Positions 36,494 through 49,173 are shown, numbered from the stretch's first letter. The stretch is DNA of 64,000 nt from Annona cherimola (GCA_030490835.1 CM059975.1:5111579-5175578), one strand, 5' to 3'. Numbers and translations are program-made. Notes: a model not told the origin generated them from the sequence alone.

Positions 36494-38409
36494 TATATTT
36501 GCTTAGTTTTAGATGTATAAATGGGCACATGATGGTGTTGTGCTGTTCTGTAGTGTAACATGCATTATCTTGTGGTGCATCTAGCTCTAGTACCCAATAT
36601 CAATATTTTTTTCTCTTGATTTTAAATGAAAATTTCCTCTATCATATATATATATTTTTTACTCTAATTGCCTCATGATCAATTGGCCAAAAATTTTGTG
36701 GTCATTATGCTAAGTTTTCCTTGTTCAAGAGGGGCTTACTCATTATTGACTGCTAGTAAGCTTTTCTAAACTTGTAGAAACAAGCAGGAATTAGACTCAT
36801 TCTTTTAATTGGTGTGGACTCTGGACACAACTTCTTCATAATGGCAGAGTTTGAGATGCCTTATCAGCTTATCACTCCACTCTAGCCTTGTTCGTCACCA
36901 TGCACACTTTTGCTAGAATATGAGTGCTAAAGAATAAGAGGTAAAACAAAATACTAGAACAACTCTTTTTGCTTCATTTTTAGGACTATGACCCATTCTA
37001 CCAATATTCATCTACCATGCTTACATTCAACTTTATTATTGAAAACTCATGAATTCCTTGTGACTTTACAAGAGGGATAAAGTATGGTAGGAATTTATGT
37101 GTTGCCATCATATATGGCCCTTTGTGCTACTGCTTCTATGTCGCATTAATTGTTAGGATAGGGATCCATACATTGCTGCTCATAATTGTCAACGACATTT
37201 ATGTTGCCGAACCTTGCATTTTACTTATTTGTGCCCTCTGTTTATAGTTATATTTGCAAATTCAATCATCAATTTATCATGAAATATTGGGATCATATTT
37301 TGCTAGGTCTCCTTAATACCAATAAAAGCCTCTGATTAGTGTTCCGGAAACAAGATATTTATCATGTTGGAATTCTAATTGATTGGATTGATGGCTTAAT
37401 TAATTTATTTATGAAATCCACAAAACTTAATCACTTAAAAGTGAATGTTTTGACCCTCCAAATGTTTACTGTTTACTGATTTTATTTTTTTGGCCCACGA
37501 AATTTTTTTTAACCACTATTATCATTACATTTTCAGTTGAACAAATATTTCAAACATGATGAATGGTTTGGACTTCATGAACTAATCCTTGGCCATCAAA
37601 CTAAAAGACTCCTTTATATCGGTTTTGTGATACATTCATTGAAGATAATGATGTTTTTACTGGTTAAAATAAAAGAAAGAGAAAAATATGAAATCTTTAA
37701 TTCTTTAAATTAAAAAAAAATCAATAATTTGAATGGCAAGTCATTATTTTTTTAATTTACTGTTTTAATGTTATTATAATTACCAACTAAATATTTGGGT
37801 TGAGTTAAACAATTTGGGAATTTTCCTCAAATCGTATGTTCTCTCACAAAATTGACAATAATCCTCAATTTGTTGCTGAATGCCTTTCAAATCTGTATAT
37901 AATAGTGTAATCATATACTATACATTACAAACAATTGGTTTTCCAAGGCAACAGACAAGAAAGAGTTCAGAAATTTTGTTTGTAAAGAAAGACTAAAAGA
38001 CAAGAAAATTTGAGAATACCTTTGATAATGCTTGACTATTGGACTGGAAATTTTCAAATTTACGATGTGGTTGGCATTCAAAGAAAAAAAAAATTCCCTA
38101 CTTTTCAAAACACTTTTCTATATGGGTTGATATCTTAATTGTTTAACCATATTTTCCAATTATTTTTTCACATTTTTCAATACAATTATCTTAGTTATTT
38201 CAACTTTATTTTCTTTACTCCCTCATTGTTGCCCATATCATGTCTTGTTTCTCTCACTTTTTTGAAAAATTTCCCACCGAAATGTTCCCCTATTTTTTTG
38301 CCTAAATGAAATATAGAGTTTTTAAAAAAAAAATTTTATCCCTCCTCCTTCGAATTATAAAGTAGAATTTTTGAGTTTACCATCTCATTTGGAAACACAA
38401 ATAAATTTA
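36494..38409. other. spacer, no gene seen
   Basis: AT-rich with no convincing exon on either strand. Around 38090-38290 there are Tourist-like body words (CAATTATCTTAGTTATTTC) from an eroded copy. Confidence 0.4.
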
Positions 38410-38620
38410 GGACCTGTTTTAAAGGATACAAGATTCTTGTATAAAATTCGTTTCCGGATTGGCAAAACAGGTTTTCAATTTTCAAGATAGCTTTGCAAAT
38501 TTTCAATACAATTTTTTATATTTCTAATATAACTTTTTTCTCATTCTTAATACACATCATTATTTTCTCATCTCATAAATGGATTCTATTCAAAAATCGT
38601 ATATTATTTGAAACAGGTCC
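38410..38620. mobile_element. small inverted-repeat MITE
   Basis: GGACCTGTTTTAAAGG at the left is matched in inverse by TTTGAAACAGGTCC at the right. It is short, AT-rich and non-coding. Flanks TTTA and TAGT allow only a TA duplication, so a Tourist-like origin is likely but unproven. Confidence 0.6.
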
Positions 38621-40371
38621 TAGTATATGTATAATTATAATTGTACGTCTTGTGAAATTTTCGTAATGGCTATCCAAATTTTAGATGGCTTTGAAGAATC
38701 TTAAAATGCATTAGCTTTATATTATAGAGGAGACCTTGACCCAAAAGTTCTGCCAAATTGAGCATCGAATCACAATAATTAACACCAAGCAGCTGAGGTT
38801 ACCATCATCTTTTGATTGGGTCTAACGAGTAGGCTTACCTTGGACGGTTAATGTCACAATCAAGTGGTAGACGGATGCGAAAATTTAGATGTTATGAATG
38901 CGAAAATATGATCCCAAGTTTTCATGATAAATGCATCGTTGAATTTGCAATCATTGCTATAAACTTATGTAGCTTCCAAGTAAATGCAAGTTTCAATAAC
39001 ACAAATGTTGTTGTTGATTGTGGGAAAGAAAGTGTAGATCTCAATCACTATAATTATTGAGGTATAGGTGGAGGCGCAAAGAGTTGGATGAGCCCGCAAA
39101 TTCCTACTCATTGCATCTCTGTTTTTAAGTCACTATAATTATTCATGGGGATTAGTGCTAGATCGATTACAAAATAATGCACGTTATACTACATTAATAA
39201 CATGATTAGTATGTCCATTTACGTCAAAAACTAAAATAGATTGGTTGTATTATTGATAAAGAGATCGAAGGAATGACTAATGAGGGAACCACCTCAAACA
39301 ATGATTATCAGTTCATGATTGTGGACTATCAATGACACCTAAAATCCTTGTTGTGAGGGCGTTTAGTAGCAACACTTGAAATAAAGGATTGGAAGTCTTT
39401 TTTCTAAATTATTCAATTATTGCGAGATCAGTCCCACTTGCATATGATGAATGTTGTGATTAGTAAGTTATGCGGCTTTACCTTGACATGAAGCTCAAAA
39501 TTCATGTATTTTTTGGTGAAGTTAGAACATTCTAAAGTAGAAACATTTTGCTCCCAACATTAATAGTATTTCAGTATATTGGTTAAAATTTTAGGCTTCA
39601 AAAATGGGTTAAAATTAGCAACATGTTGGAACCATCGGCCTGAAAATTTAGACAACAAGTGAGTACGACATCGCGTGACTTTGGAACACAGTCAAGAGAC
39701 TCGTGAATTTGAAGAATTTGGATCACCCAAAGTGGTGTAGTTAGCTGATTGCAAGAAATAACCTGTTGGGATGATTTTTAGAGTTGATGTGGGCTTTAAG
39801 AGGCAATAAAAAAAAAAAATTATGGAACCTGCTTGGCTGAAAAATGTAGTCCAATGTGGGGCCCACCTAATCCCGACGAAATATGGCCTTAAATCACGCC
39901 AAAATGATGTCTTTTGATGTCCCGTTATGAGCCTCATATGGTAATAACAAAAATGATTGACAGATGACGATATTGGTATGTCTTTGGTTGGTTTGCTTGA
40001 TCGAATGATGGTGCGGGTTGGGTGGCATGGATCATCAATCTGAACAGCCCGGGGAGTAGGCTTATTCCCAAACTTTATTTTACACACATGAGATGTACTT
40101 GGATGTATTGATTGGACCTTAAATCATGATCTCGAAGGAAATGATAATATGGATTGCATGATGCATGATTTATAAAAGTGACTTGTGTAAATTAGCTTTG
40201 CTTGATCCTAAGGCAATGATTGACTCCAACAGAATTCCAACTCATAAATGTATTGTTTTGTATTTTTTTGAGTTTATCACATGATTGGGAAACGGTGGGT
40301 CTTAAAACTATTTCAAATTGTTCAAAAATGGATTGATTATGATGTTGATTCAGTCTAGTCATTTTTCCTGT
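38621..40371. other. spacer, no gene recognised
   Basis: A plus-strand frame at 38851-39060 and a minus-strand frame at 39692-40087 are open but match nothing I know, and no splice or promoter context supports them. GTGGGGCCCACC near 39857 is a short palindrome. Confidence 0.35.
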
Positions 40372-41880
40372 AGTGCCCCTAATTAAACATCTATTTCTGC
40401 TGGATTGTGGAGCACTGTGGCTTGCGCAATATTGAGATAAAGAGCTTTAAAATGGTAAGCTTATAACCAGAGGTTATAGACTCCGTAATTGATTGGATGT
40501 AAATGTTCATTTTAATTTTTTTTAGTTAATATTTAGATATATAAAATTAGAACCAATGAAGTTAAAATTTGGTATAAATATTAGAATATTTTCAATTTTA
40601 TCTTAACTGATGAAACTATATTCGATAAAGATAACTCGACATTTAGAAATATGGAAATTATCAAAGATGTCATCCTGAGAAGGGCACGGATTGTGGGATG
40701 AAAAAGAAAAGAAAAATGGGATAAAATCATAAAACGGTGGGTACTTGATCAGGAATTATATAATATTTACGAATAGTTTTGAAATGCATGAGTTGGATCA
40801 TTTGAAAACCAAGACCCTTTCTATGCGAATAATCGAACATGAAATATTTGCCGTTGCTAGCATCCATAATTCTGAGAAAATAAGCCACGGGCCATATGAT
40901 AAACCCGGGTAAATGAAAAAAAAAAAAAAAACACCGTGCGGACGTCTGAGCATGTAATCTCCATCTGCCATTCACTGGGCGTGTGATTGCCATCCACCAT
41001 TTGATTTAGGAGCAACTGAGTGAGGGTAAAGTCGTTCCCGGACTGACTGAATCCTGTTTGAGGCAAATTAATTGAATTCCCTCCAACTCGTTTATATGGC
41101 ATGTTTAACACGTTTAAATAAATGGATTGATTATGAGTTGAGCTTGTTCAACCCATCAGTATGATTTTCCAGTCCGTTTAATTCAACAACCCATATCAAT
41201 TGTTTAAAATCCATAAGGTAAAACAGTAATATTTTTACTAATGTTTATTTTATAACTTATGTATTATTATTAATGAGACATGTTAGCATAAGGTGCATTG
41301 CATGTTAGATAACATGCTAATTTTTCCGTTTTCTTTTCATTCATACATGGGCCCAAGTGTATATATCTTATATACCAAAATTTACTATTTTAACTTATTG
41401 TCAGATTTTTGTAATTTAAAAAAAAATAAAATGTAACATCACGTCGGTTAGGATGAAGGAGACCTGCGACAAATAAAAATTTTCACCTTTTTTTGTGCAC
41501 TGCCCAATAAAAGTGTGAGATGAGCGAAAATTATTAATTTTTGAAATTTTACGAAAAAATATGTACAATAATTTAAAGTTGGTAAATTTTTTTATATGAA
41601 ATATGGGCCCAAATATAAATGAAAATGGAACAAAAATTATCAAAAATTAAAAAATGCATCTCATGCTATCATGCCTCATTATTAATAATGGATTCTACAT
41701 TTCAACTAAAAATAAATATGAAAAATGAATTTCTAAATTCAAGTTACTGTACATTATGAGCCTTTATTGATTATCTATAATTATATTTAAATAGTTTATC
41801 ACTTATTTTATTATTCAACTCATTTCAACCCCTCAATAACCTGTTAATAGCCCGCATCGTGATGTTAAATGTACTAGGAA
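40372..41880. repeat. dispersed repeat, copy 2, interrupted
   Basis: The collinear relative of 18690-19650, sharing TGGAGCACTGTGGCTTGC, ATGGTAAGCTTATAA, TTTTCAATTTTATC, ACTTGATCAGGAATTAT and CCTGTTAATAGCCC. It is longer because a 405-base element inserted at 41274-41678 and because of an extra stretch at about 40860-41120. No long open frame is present. Confidence 0.65.
41274..41678. mobile_element. MITE inserted in the dispersed repeat
   Basis: The left end TGAGACATGTTAGCATAAGG and, in inverse, the right end TGAGGCATGATAGCATGAGA form inverted repeats of about 24 bases. TTATTAA flanks it on both sides (41267-41273, 41679-41685). The other repeat copy at 18690-19650 lacks it, which defines the insertion cleanly. 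Confidence 0.75.
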
Positions 41881-42636
41881 GTTCAGCCTTTGAAAACAAC
41901 TAAAATACTTTTGTATTTAAAAATATGCGCATCTCTAAAATGTTAAAATTTGATTTATAAAATACCCTCCAATTAGCAATTTTACAAAAAATAAAAGAAG
42001 TATTTTGTGGCTACCAATTTCGTTTGCGCATATGATCATTAGAACTTACTAGTAAATTTAATGTAGCGAGAATATTTGAGAAATTTAGGACATAAAATTA
42101 ACTGATAGATGCTGGCCCACTTAAAAGCATAACTATGTAAAATATGATTTCAATAGATTCAAAATTACGTATTTAATATGAGTTTTGTTGTGTTCATCTT
42201 TTCAAACAAATAATGTAGTACTTATTTTATAATATAATTCTACATTAAAAATAAAAATATAAGTTTAAAAAGCTTATATTTTACATTTAAAATAAAAATA
42301 AAGTTAAAGAGCTCATATTTTACATTAAAAGTAAAAACATGAGTCAAAAAACTTATATTTTACGTTAAAAATAAAAATATATGTTGAAAAAGCTTATAGT
42401 ATATACCAACAATCAGTGTGCCCACATAACCGACTTTGTAAAATAAAATTTTAATATAATAAATGGATATATAACTTTTTATTGTATAAGTGCATTTGAA
42501 AAGTTATAAAACATTTGAAATGAAAGTTTTTTATATGAAAGTTTACTGAAATTAAAGAACTTGATGCAAAGGTTAACTGTATTGTAGTTACGTATAAATG
42601 ATTGAAAATTAAGACAGATATATAGTAAGATAGATG
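41881..42636. other. AT-rich spacer
   Basis: Between 42235 and 42400 a motif of about 60 bases, TTTTACATTAAAAATAAAAATA followed by an AAAGCTTATA-like tail, recurs four times with differences (near 42238, 42277, 42327 and 42358). No gene seen. Confidence 0.45.
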
Positions 42637-43921
42637 CACTGTTGTTAGAACCGGACCGGACCGGCCGGTCGAACCGGTCCGACCGGGAACCGGTATCGTT
42701 TCCGGTTTGACATGGTGCGGTTCGGATCTGAGGAAAACCGCCCAAACTGGCGAACCGGCGGTCGAACCGGAAAAGACGGTCTAACCGGGTTCGACCGGTT
42801 TGCAGACGAATCTCGACGAAGGAAAAATTGAAAAAAACGAAATCAAAATCGATATCGACTTCGACCTTTCAGCGCTCGGCCCTCCACATTTTCTACCCTG
42901 CAGACGAATCTCGAAAGCCTACCCGCCGCTGCCTCGCCCGCCATGCCCGCCGCACCCGTACTGCAGCCCGCCAGGCACGGCCCTCTTCCTCAACGTCGGC
43001 AAGAGCTGCCACCCCGCGTCCGTCGACACGCTTTGCCTACCTCGCAGGCCTCGTCCTCAGCGGCCAGCGCCGCCTCGACCACGCTCCCTCCAACGCTCAC
43101 CCGCATGCGTCGCCTCCAGCCTTCCTCTCTCTCAGCGGCCAGTGAACGCACGCCCACACTCGTCGCTAGCGTCGCCTCGACCGCGCACCCTCCAGCACGG
43201 CAGCGCCTCGTCCGCAACGCCGCATGCTCGCTTTCTCGAGTGCCTGCCCTCCCGCACTCATCGTGCCGTCTGCCGCACCGTCCGCCACACCGAGCTCGTT
43301 GCGCCAGCTGCCGGTCGCCATCCAGGTCGGTCGCTGCTCGCCATCTTGCCGTCATCTCGGTGGGAGCTGCTTAGATTCACGCTGGTAGCTGCATTCACGC
43401 CTCGCTGCTCACCGTCTCACTGGTAGCTGCTCGCCGTCTCGCTGGTAGCATCCTCCAACATCAGCGGCCCCTCTAATCATTGTCCAGAACGGTAATACAT
43501 CCTCAATTCCTCATCCATAAGCAATTTTTAATTTCTGGCTGCTTGAATTGTCGATAACAGTTTTGTTTTTAATCATTTCTACGCCTTTAATTTGTTCTTA
43601 TCAGTGCCTGCCCCCGTCCCTGTTACAAGTTCAATGTAGTTAATTTTTCTAAAATTCATGATTAAAGATTTTTAAAACTTTTTTCCTACATGTTTTGTAA
43701 TTCTATTGTGGTCCTTAAAATCTAACATATATATTTAGGATTTAGGAAAATATAATTTTATCAATTTATTTATTTAAAATTAAAAAAATTATATTTATGA
43801 CATCATAAATATGTCATGCTGACGTCACCGGTTCGAACCGGTTTGATTAGCCGGTCGAACCGGTTCGAACCAGACCAGTTCCTTTACCGGTTCAATCACC
43901 GGTTCGGTTTTGACAACATTG
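42637..43921. mobile_element. long CCGG-rich hAT-like element with GC-rich cargo
   Basis: Ends CACTGTTGTTAGAACCGG and, in inverse, CAATGTTGTCAAAACCG, with many CCGGTTCGAACCGG words beside both ends. An inner right motif, ATGTCATGCTGACGTCACCGG, is shared with 58220-58954 and, inverted, with 45645-47407. The interior (about 42840-43480) is strikingly GC-rich and open in several frames. It holds internal repeats such as CTCAGCGGCCAG and GTCTCGCTGGTAGC, and ends in an exon-like CCAGAACG|GTAATA. I recognise no protein in it; it may be captured host sequence. The 8-base duplication seen in relatives is not visible here. Confidence 0.6.
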
Positions 43922-43992
43922 TTCTTAACGAGCACAAAAAATAATAATAATAAGAAAAATAAAATAGGTGAGGATGTCAGTAATAAATTTAA

Positions 43993-44771
43993 GGGCATGT
44001 TTGGCTACACCACAAACTTTTCAAATTAAAAATATTCAATTTAAAATTTTTTTGTTTCTAGAGTTATCTTATTTTTAATTATTACTTTATATATTCTTAT
44101 ACAACCATTCGATATTTCAAGGGTTAATTTCAAATATACCCGGTACATCTACACTTAATTACAAATATACCCACTAAATTTGAAAACTTTCACATATACT
44201 ATTAGTATTTCATTAATTTCAAATATACCCATTATGACAGTTATAAACGTTTAATAATTTTAAAATCTTTAAATGCCCTTGATTGATCTAAAATTTATTG
44301 CGATTTGTGCAATATTCAGATAATTAAAACTTATTATGTCTAGCTTTTCTCTTATATTAAATGTGTTTTCATCACACTGTTTAACTTCTGTCGCAGTTGA
44401 ACGACTATTATTATTACATGATAAGGGGTATTTTAGACGTTTTATATGATGGATAATGATGTTTTTAATTGCGCATGATTGAATGAGTAAGGATGAAATT
44501 TTTTCCATATTTAGTGGGTACATATGAAAGTTTTCAAATTTAATAGGTATATTTGTAAATAAGGGCAAATGTAGAATATATATTTAAAATTAACCAACTT
44601 TTCAATCATTATTGAACAACTACTCATACAACCTGTATATTTTAATTTAATTTAATTTACTCATCATTATTACGTCCATTATATATTTATATTACATCAA
44701 TTTGTCACATGTTAAAAACTTTTACTCTAAAATTATTTATTCAAAAGTTTTATTACTTTTCAAATGTACCC
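43993..44771. mobile_element. Tourist-like MITE split by another element
   Basis: GGGCATGTTTGGCTAC at the left and CAAATGTACCC at the right, flanked by TAA and TTA. It is interrupted by the palindromic element at 44122-44595. Confidence 0.65.
44122..44595. mobile_element. palindromic MITE nested in a Tourist-like MITE
   Basis: The left end GGTTAATTTCAAATATACCC is matched in inverse by the right end GGTTAATTTTAAATATATAT. Further in, ACAAATATACCCACTAAATT pairs with AATTTAATAGGTATATTTGT. It is non-coding. Similar words occur around 17610-18070 and 24340-24480. Confidence 0.7.
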
Positions 44772-45640
44772 TTAACAAATAAATGATAAAAAAATAATTT
44801 ACTAATGAAAATAAAGTTAGTAAAGGTTGAAAAAGTACAGAAATTTATTTTATAATAAAAAATAAAAAATACAGAGCAAACCAGCGAGTAAAAAATAAAA
44901 CACAAGTAAAAAAATAGAACCAGAAAGTTCTATAAAAAATAAAAAAACACGAGTAAATAAGTCACCACTCGCGAATGCAAAACATAATAAGCAAGACGAT
45001 AGGTTTTTTGCATTGAAATTTTTTTAATTCTGTCTATTTACATTTTAAACTTTTGGCCATTTATATTTTAAACTCATGAAATTTTAGTTCATTTGCATTT
45101 TAAACGTTAAGTAACGGCGTCTAGAATTACCATTGATATAGGTGAAATGTTGTAAATGTCCTCTACTAAAAAAGGGTGTGTTTGGTAATGAATAAAACTT
45201 TTGATGAAAAGTTTTAGAGAGTAAAAATTATCAAATGATGTGATATGATTGGGTAATGATGAGTAGTAATGAAGATAAAGTTAAAATGGATAGGTTAGTT
45301 GTATGGATAGTTGTGTATAAATGAATGAAAAATAGGGTAGTTGTATAGAAAAATATGAAAAAATAATTTAAAAATATGATAGTTGGAGAGAGTAAAAAGT
45401 TTTAGATTGAAAAGTTTTAACTTGACATTTTCTGTCAATTGCCAAATACGGCTGAAAAAAACCAACTATCATCGGAGGGCGTGCTGATGGCGAGAGGGCG
45501 CTCGTGAAGGCCCAACTAACAGTAAATCGGCAGGATTAGCGTGTTTCCGGGCAGCCGAGAGTGGAGAAGACGACCAGCAGCGTTTCTGGCCAAAAGAGGA
45601 AGGATCTTGGCGGTTGGTGCAAAGAATTTTGTAGCAGCAG
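44772..45640. other. spacer with Tourist-like MITE
   Basis: Contains a Tourist-like MITE at about 45174-45453 (GGGTGTGTTTGGTAATG at left, eroded TTGCCAAATACGGCT at right). A GC-richer patch at 45470-45640 leads into the next element and has no recognisable product. Confidence 0.5.
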
Positions 45641-45644
45641 GCAG

Positions 45645-47407
45645 CATGTTACCGGATGTGTCCGGTTAAGGTCCAACCGGTCCAACCGTGGTTCAAACCG
45701 TTTTGAACCGTGACGTTAGCATGACATAATTGTGACGTAATAATTATATTTAATTTATTTTAATTATTTCAAAATTAAATTAAATATATAAATAAATATA
45801 AATTATATGTAATATAAAAATTACACTTGGCATCAATAATACATTCAAGTTCATTATATTAAAAATATCATGCAAATCGAGAAAAAAATAAGACCACATA
45901 TGTTAATCAAGATGAAATTTTAAAAATAATGATTAATTTTAACAATTTAAAAAGAGTGCACCGAACTGAAATAGGTGCAATTGTTTCATCTTTTTTTGTT
46001 CCTATATGCTTGATCAGAATATCTGCAATGAAATTTCAAATATTAATGGAAGGATATAAGATATTTGTAAAAAAATATAATTTTACTTTACTCGAAGAAA
46101 TTAACCACTTAAAAATAAGAAAAAGCATTTAAAATTGTAATGTAATTGAAAATGTTCAAATTGCTCATCATCATTCAATTTTGAGCAAAATTTGACTACG
46201 ATTTAGGTCTAAAGTGAGTACAAAACACAACTAGATGTTCTAACTATATAGAAAAATGTAGATTTATCAATTAATCCATAACATGGAAAAATACAGCATA
46301 ATATTTAACAAATTAAATAATATAAAACTAAAATTACAATGACGTATATACATTTGTTCCTTTTCAGATTTTTCTAAGCCACGTGGAGTGTGGCCCACAT
46401 TGCAAAATTTTTTTATATGATATCCACTGTATAAAATATATAAAGATGCACATGCTCATAAATTCTAGCCCATATTGTAGACTTTTTTATGACATTTATT
46501 TACCGTGCAGAATAAATTTATATAGAAGAATGTGTAGTTTCAGCATGAAATTAAAACCTATGGCTGCGGCAAATCGATGACGAAAGACGCTGGAAGCCTG
46601 GAAATGGAAATGGTGCTGTCGTGCTTTAACAAGTTGCCGGACGCTGGAGGTGTTGCCGGAGATAGGGAAATCACTTGTTGCAATTTGAAGCTTGGACTAT
46701 GTTGGGGATGTTGCCTCCCGTTTGGTTTTGAGTTTTAGCTTTGGTGTGAGGAAGTTGGAAACAAAAAGTGCAGTAACTTGGCAGCTGAAATTTCCATGGT
46801 TGCTCGTTGATTTTCAGGTGGCCGAAAAAAAGGAATTTCTGCCGTGAAACAGATTTGCTTAGCTGGATTTATGACTATTGGGATTCAGTTGTTGCTGGGG
46901 ATGGTTAAAGCAGCTTGAGATGAATGACAGCCGGTTCTAGACTTGAGGCAGAGGAGACGGAATCTCTGACAAGGGGATGGGTTCGGTGGGTATACGTATA
47001 CCGCTGTCAACGGTCAGTGTCCCCAGCAGGCCGAAGGAGACAAGCAAGGGTGCTGCCAGCAGGCCGAAGGAGGTCGGGCTGAGATCGATCGAGGCAGGTT
47101 GAAACCCTAGGCGCTGTGAAAGTGAAATAGGGAAAGGGGAGCGGGAAAGAAGGTGCGGGCAGGCGGGACGGGAGAGATGGGCGCACCGGGCCCGCGCGGT
47201 ATTTTTATTTTTTTAATTATTATTAAAAAAAAAATCTGCACGAATCGAATCGTGGTCAGACCGGTTTTTGCGGTTCAACCGCCCGGTTCAAACGGTTCAA
47301 GCGGTTTTCATTAAAAATAGCAAACCGGTGCCGAACCGAACCGTGAGCAATCGGTTCGCGGTTCGACCGGTCGGACCAGACGGTCCGGTCCGGTTTTCAA
47401 AACATTG
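45645..47407. mobile_element. long CCGG-rich hAT-like element, inverted orientation
   Basis: Same family as 42637-43921 but reversed. The right end, read in inverse, is CAATGTTTTGAAAACCGG. The left side has CCGGTCCAACCG and the shared motif GACGTTAGCATGACATAA. The GC-rich interior (about 46560-47180) differs from that of the other copy and repeats CAGCAGGCCGAAGGAG twice. The left terminus (CATGTTACCGG) is eroded and no target duplication was found. Confidence 0.6.
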
Positions 47408-48370
47408 AAAAAGATGAGAGGTGGCAGCAGTTCGTTGCTTCAGATTTCGGGCAACGGGGACAGCTTGACTAGAATCGTTGCTCTCAACTCCATCCCGTAC
47501 ACATTCGTTGGACATCCACCACCGTCAATCCCTTGCTACCTTGTGTCCTTGTCAAACACCTTCCAACTGCCTTCCACGGGGCGAACGGCGTGCCACCGCA
47601 TGCGTCGCAAACCTCCGCCAGCTCCCGCACCAGGAATCCCTCCAGCATCCATCATCAACCATACATCCCGAGGAAGACCATGTTACACCAATATGGACTG
47701 CCTCAGATGTCGTTTTCCAGGTAGCCAACCAGCTGCCACTTCATCGGATTATGGGCTATTCTTCAGTCAGCGAAGTTCTTTATGACCCCAAAGGATCAAG
47801 ATTCCAGTATTTAGAATGGGAATTGTGTTTTATCCCCCTAAGCACAAGCACTCGGGAATTTGTCTGGGAAGCACGTTGTCTTCCTGCAGCACGTTAATCC
47901 TGTAAATAACTAAAAGCAATGAAGATGGGCCAAAGCAACGATGATTCTTGACACTCATTGAGCATGGCTGTCATCACCATCCCGTCCCCGTGATGCATTT
48001 ACATCTCAATCTCTTCCAAATAGACATATTTCGTTAGCGGACAAAAGATATAGTGCCAAGATGGGTGACATGGGTCAAAGCAAGGATGATTCTTAGCATT
48101 CGTTGAGCATGCCTATCATCACTACCGACTGCGGTTATCTTCAGGCGGAAGTTATAACCTTGTATAAAGGTTATGTGCGTCATTTAAAAAAATAAAAGAG
48201 CTTGAGTGAACCTTTTTCACGTGTTATTTAACAACGTTACAGTAGAAGGTTTAAAATGCAAAATAGCCAAAGTTTACAGGTTTAAAATATAAATAGCCAA
48301 ATTTCGGAATTTTAAAAATGCAAAGTAGCCAAAGCTTTCATGTTTAAAATGTAAATAGCAAAATTTCGAA
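47408..48370. other. unrecognised coding-like stretch and direct repeat
   Basis: At 47405-47900 all three plus-strand frames are open for 60-139 codons in moderately GC-rich DNA. No frame gives a known protein. It adjoins the CCGG-rich element and may be captured sequence or a relic. Beyond it, GATGATTCTTGACACTCATT (47939) and GATGATTCTTAGCATTCGTT (48082) mark an imperfect direct repeat of about 50 bases. Confidence 0.3.
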
Positions 48371-48375
48371 ATTTA

Positions 48376-49173
48376 GGGTGTGTTTGACAATTAATAAAAA
48401 ATGACAAGTTAAAACTTTTTAATCTAAAACTTTTCATTCTTCACAACTATCATACTTTTTAATCATTTTTTCACAGTTTCCTATACAACTACCTTACTTT
48501 TCAATCATTTTTACACAATTATCCACACAACTAACCTATCTATTTTAACTTTATTATATTTACTAATCATCATTACCTCTATCATATCACATCATTTGAC
48601 AACTTTTACTCTCCAAAATTTTTCATTAAGGGGCTGTTTGGGATGGCATAAAACTTGCCCAAACGCATAAAACTTTTCACGCAAGGGGGCCTGTGCGAAA
48701 AAAGTCATCACATCAGTCTTTCCCCTACAGCACCCCTGCTCTTTTCATACTGTTGCCAGAGCCGGACGATTCTCGGGCATGGTAATGAGGGAGAAAAATG
48801 GGGAGCACGCAGAGAGAACCCTTGTGCTTCGTTGCCCTAGCGCCGCTTGCGAGACCAGCGGCCTCTCACGACTCGCGCAGCCGCCCATGCAAATCCGTCT
48901 ATCGCCCGCACCGAGTCGAGTTCTTCCCTCCAGAGCTGCTGCTACGCCGTCGAACACTCGAACGCAAATGGCCTACGAGACCAGTGTCCACCTGCGGACT
49001 ACGAACAACAGCCGCCCGCACATCTTCATTCGACCCCAGTACGACCGGAGCATCAGTTGACAAATGGACGGACTGCAAAATGATGGATGACGTTTTCTCC
49101 GGATATAAAAAATGTCAAAAAATTTTAAGTCATCCCAAACGCACCCTAAAAGTTTTATTCATTACCAAACACG
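48376..49173. mobile_element. Tourist-like MITE split by a GC-rich Tourist-like element
   Basis: The outer element runs from GGGTGTGTTTGACAATT (after TTA at 48373-48375) to TTACCAAACACG. Its two halves join seamlessly once the insertion at 48630-49146 and one copy of TAA are set aside. Confidence 0.75.
48630..49146. mobile_element. Tourist-like element with GC-rich interior, nested
   Basis: GGGGCTGTTTGGGATGG at the left and CATCCCAAACGCACCC at the right, with TAA duplicated at 48627-48629 and 49147-49149. Unlike its AT-rich relatives, the 517-base body is GC-rich at 48780-49030 and open in several frames (for example AACACTCGAACGCAAATGG). No protein is recognisable. It could be a short piece of host gene carried by the element. 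Confidence 0.75.

Noticed and set aside
42800..43426. 208-codon frame with Pro, Arg and Ala-rich translation, and overlapping frames on both strands
   Set aside because: GC-rich DNA with few stops inside a transposon-like element. All frames are open and none shows a domain, so I treat it as cargo or low-complexity sequence, not a gene.
17735..47407. CACTA-type classification of the CCGG-rich elements because some ends begin CACTG or CACTA
   Set aside because: The two best-preserved members show 8-base rather than 3-base flanking duplications, and ends vary between CACTG, CACTA and CAAT, so I describe them as hAT-like.
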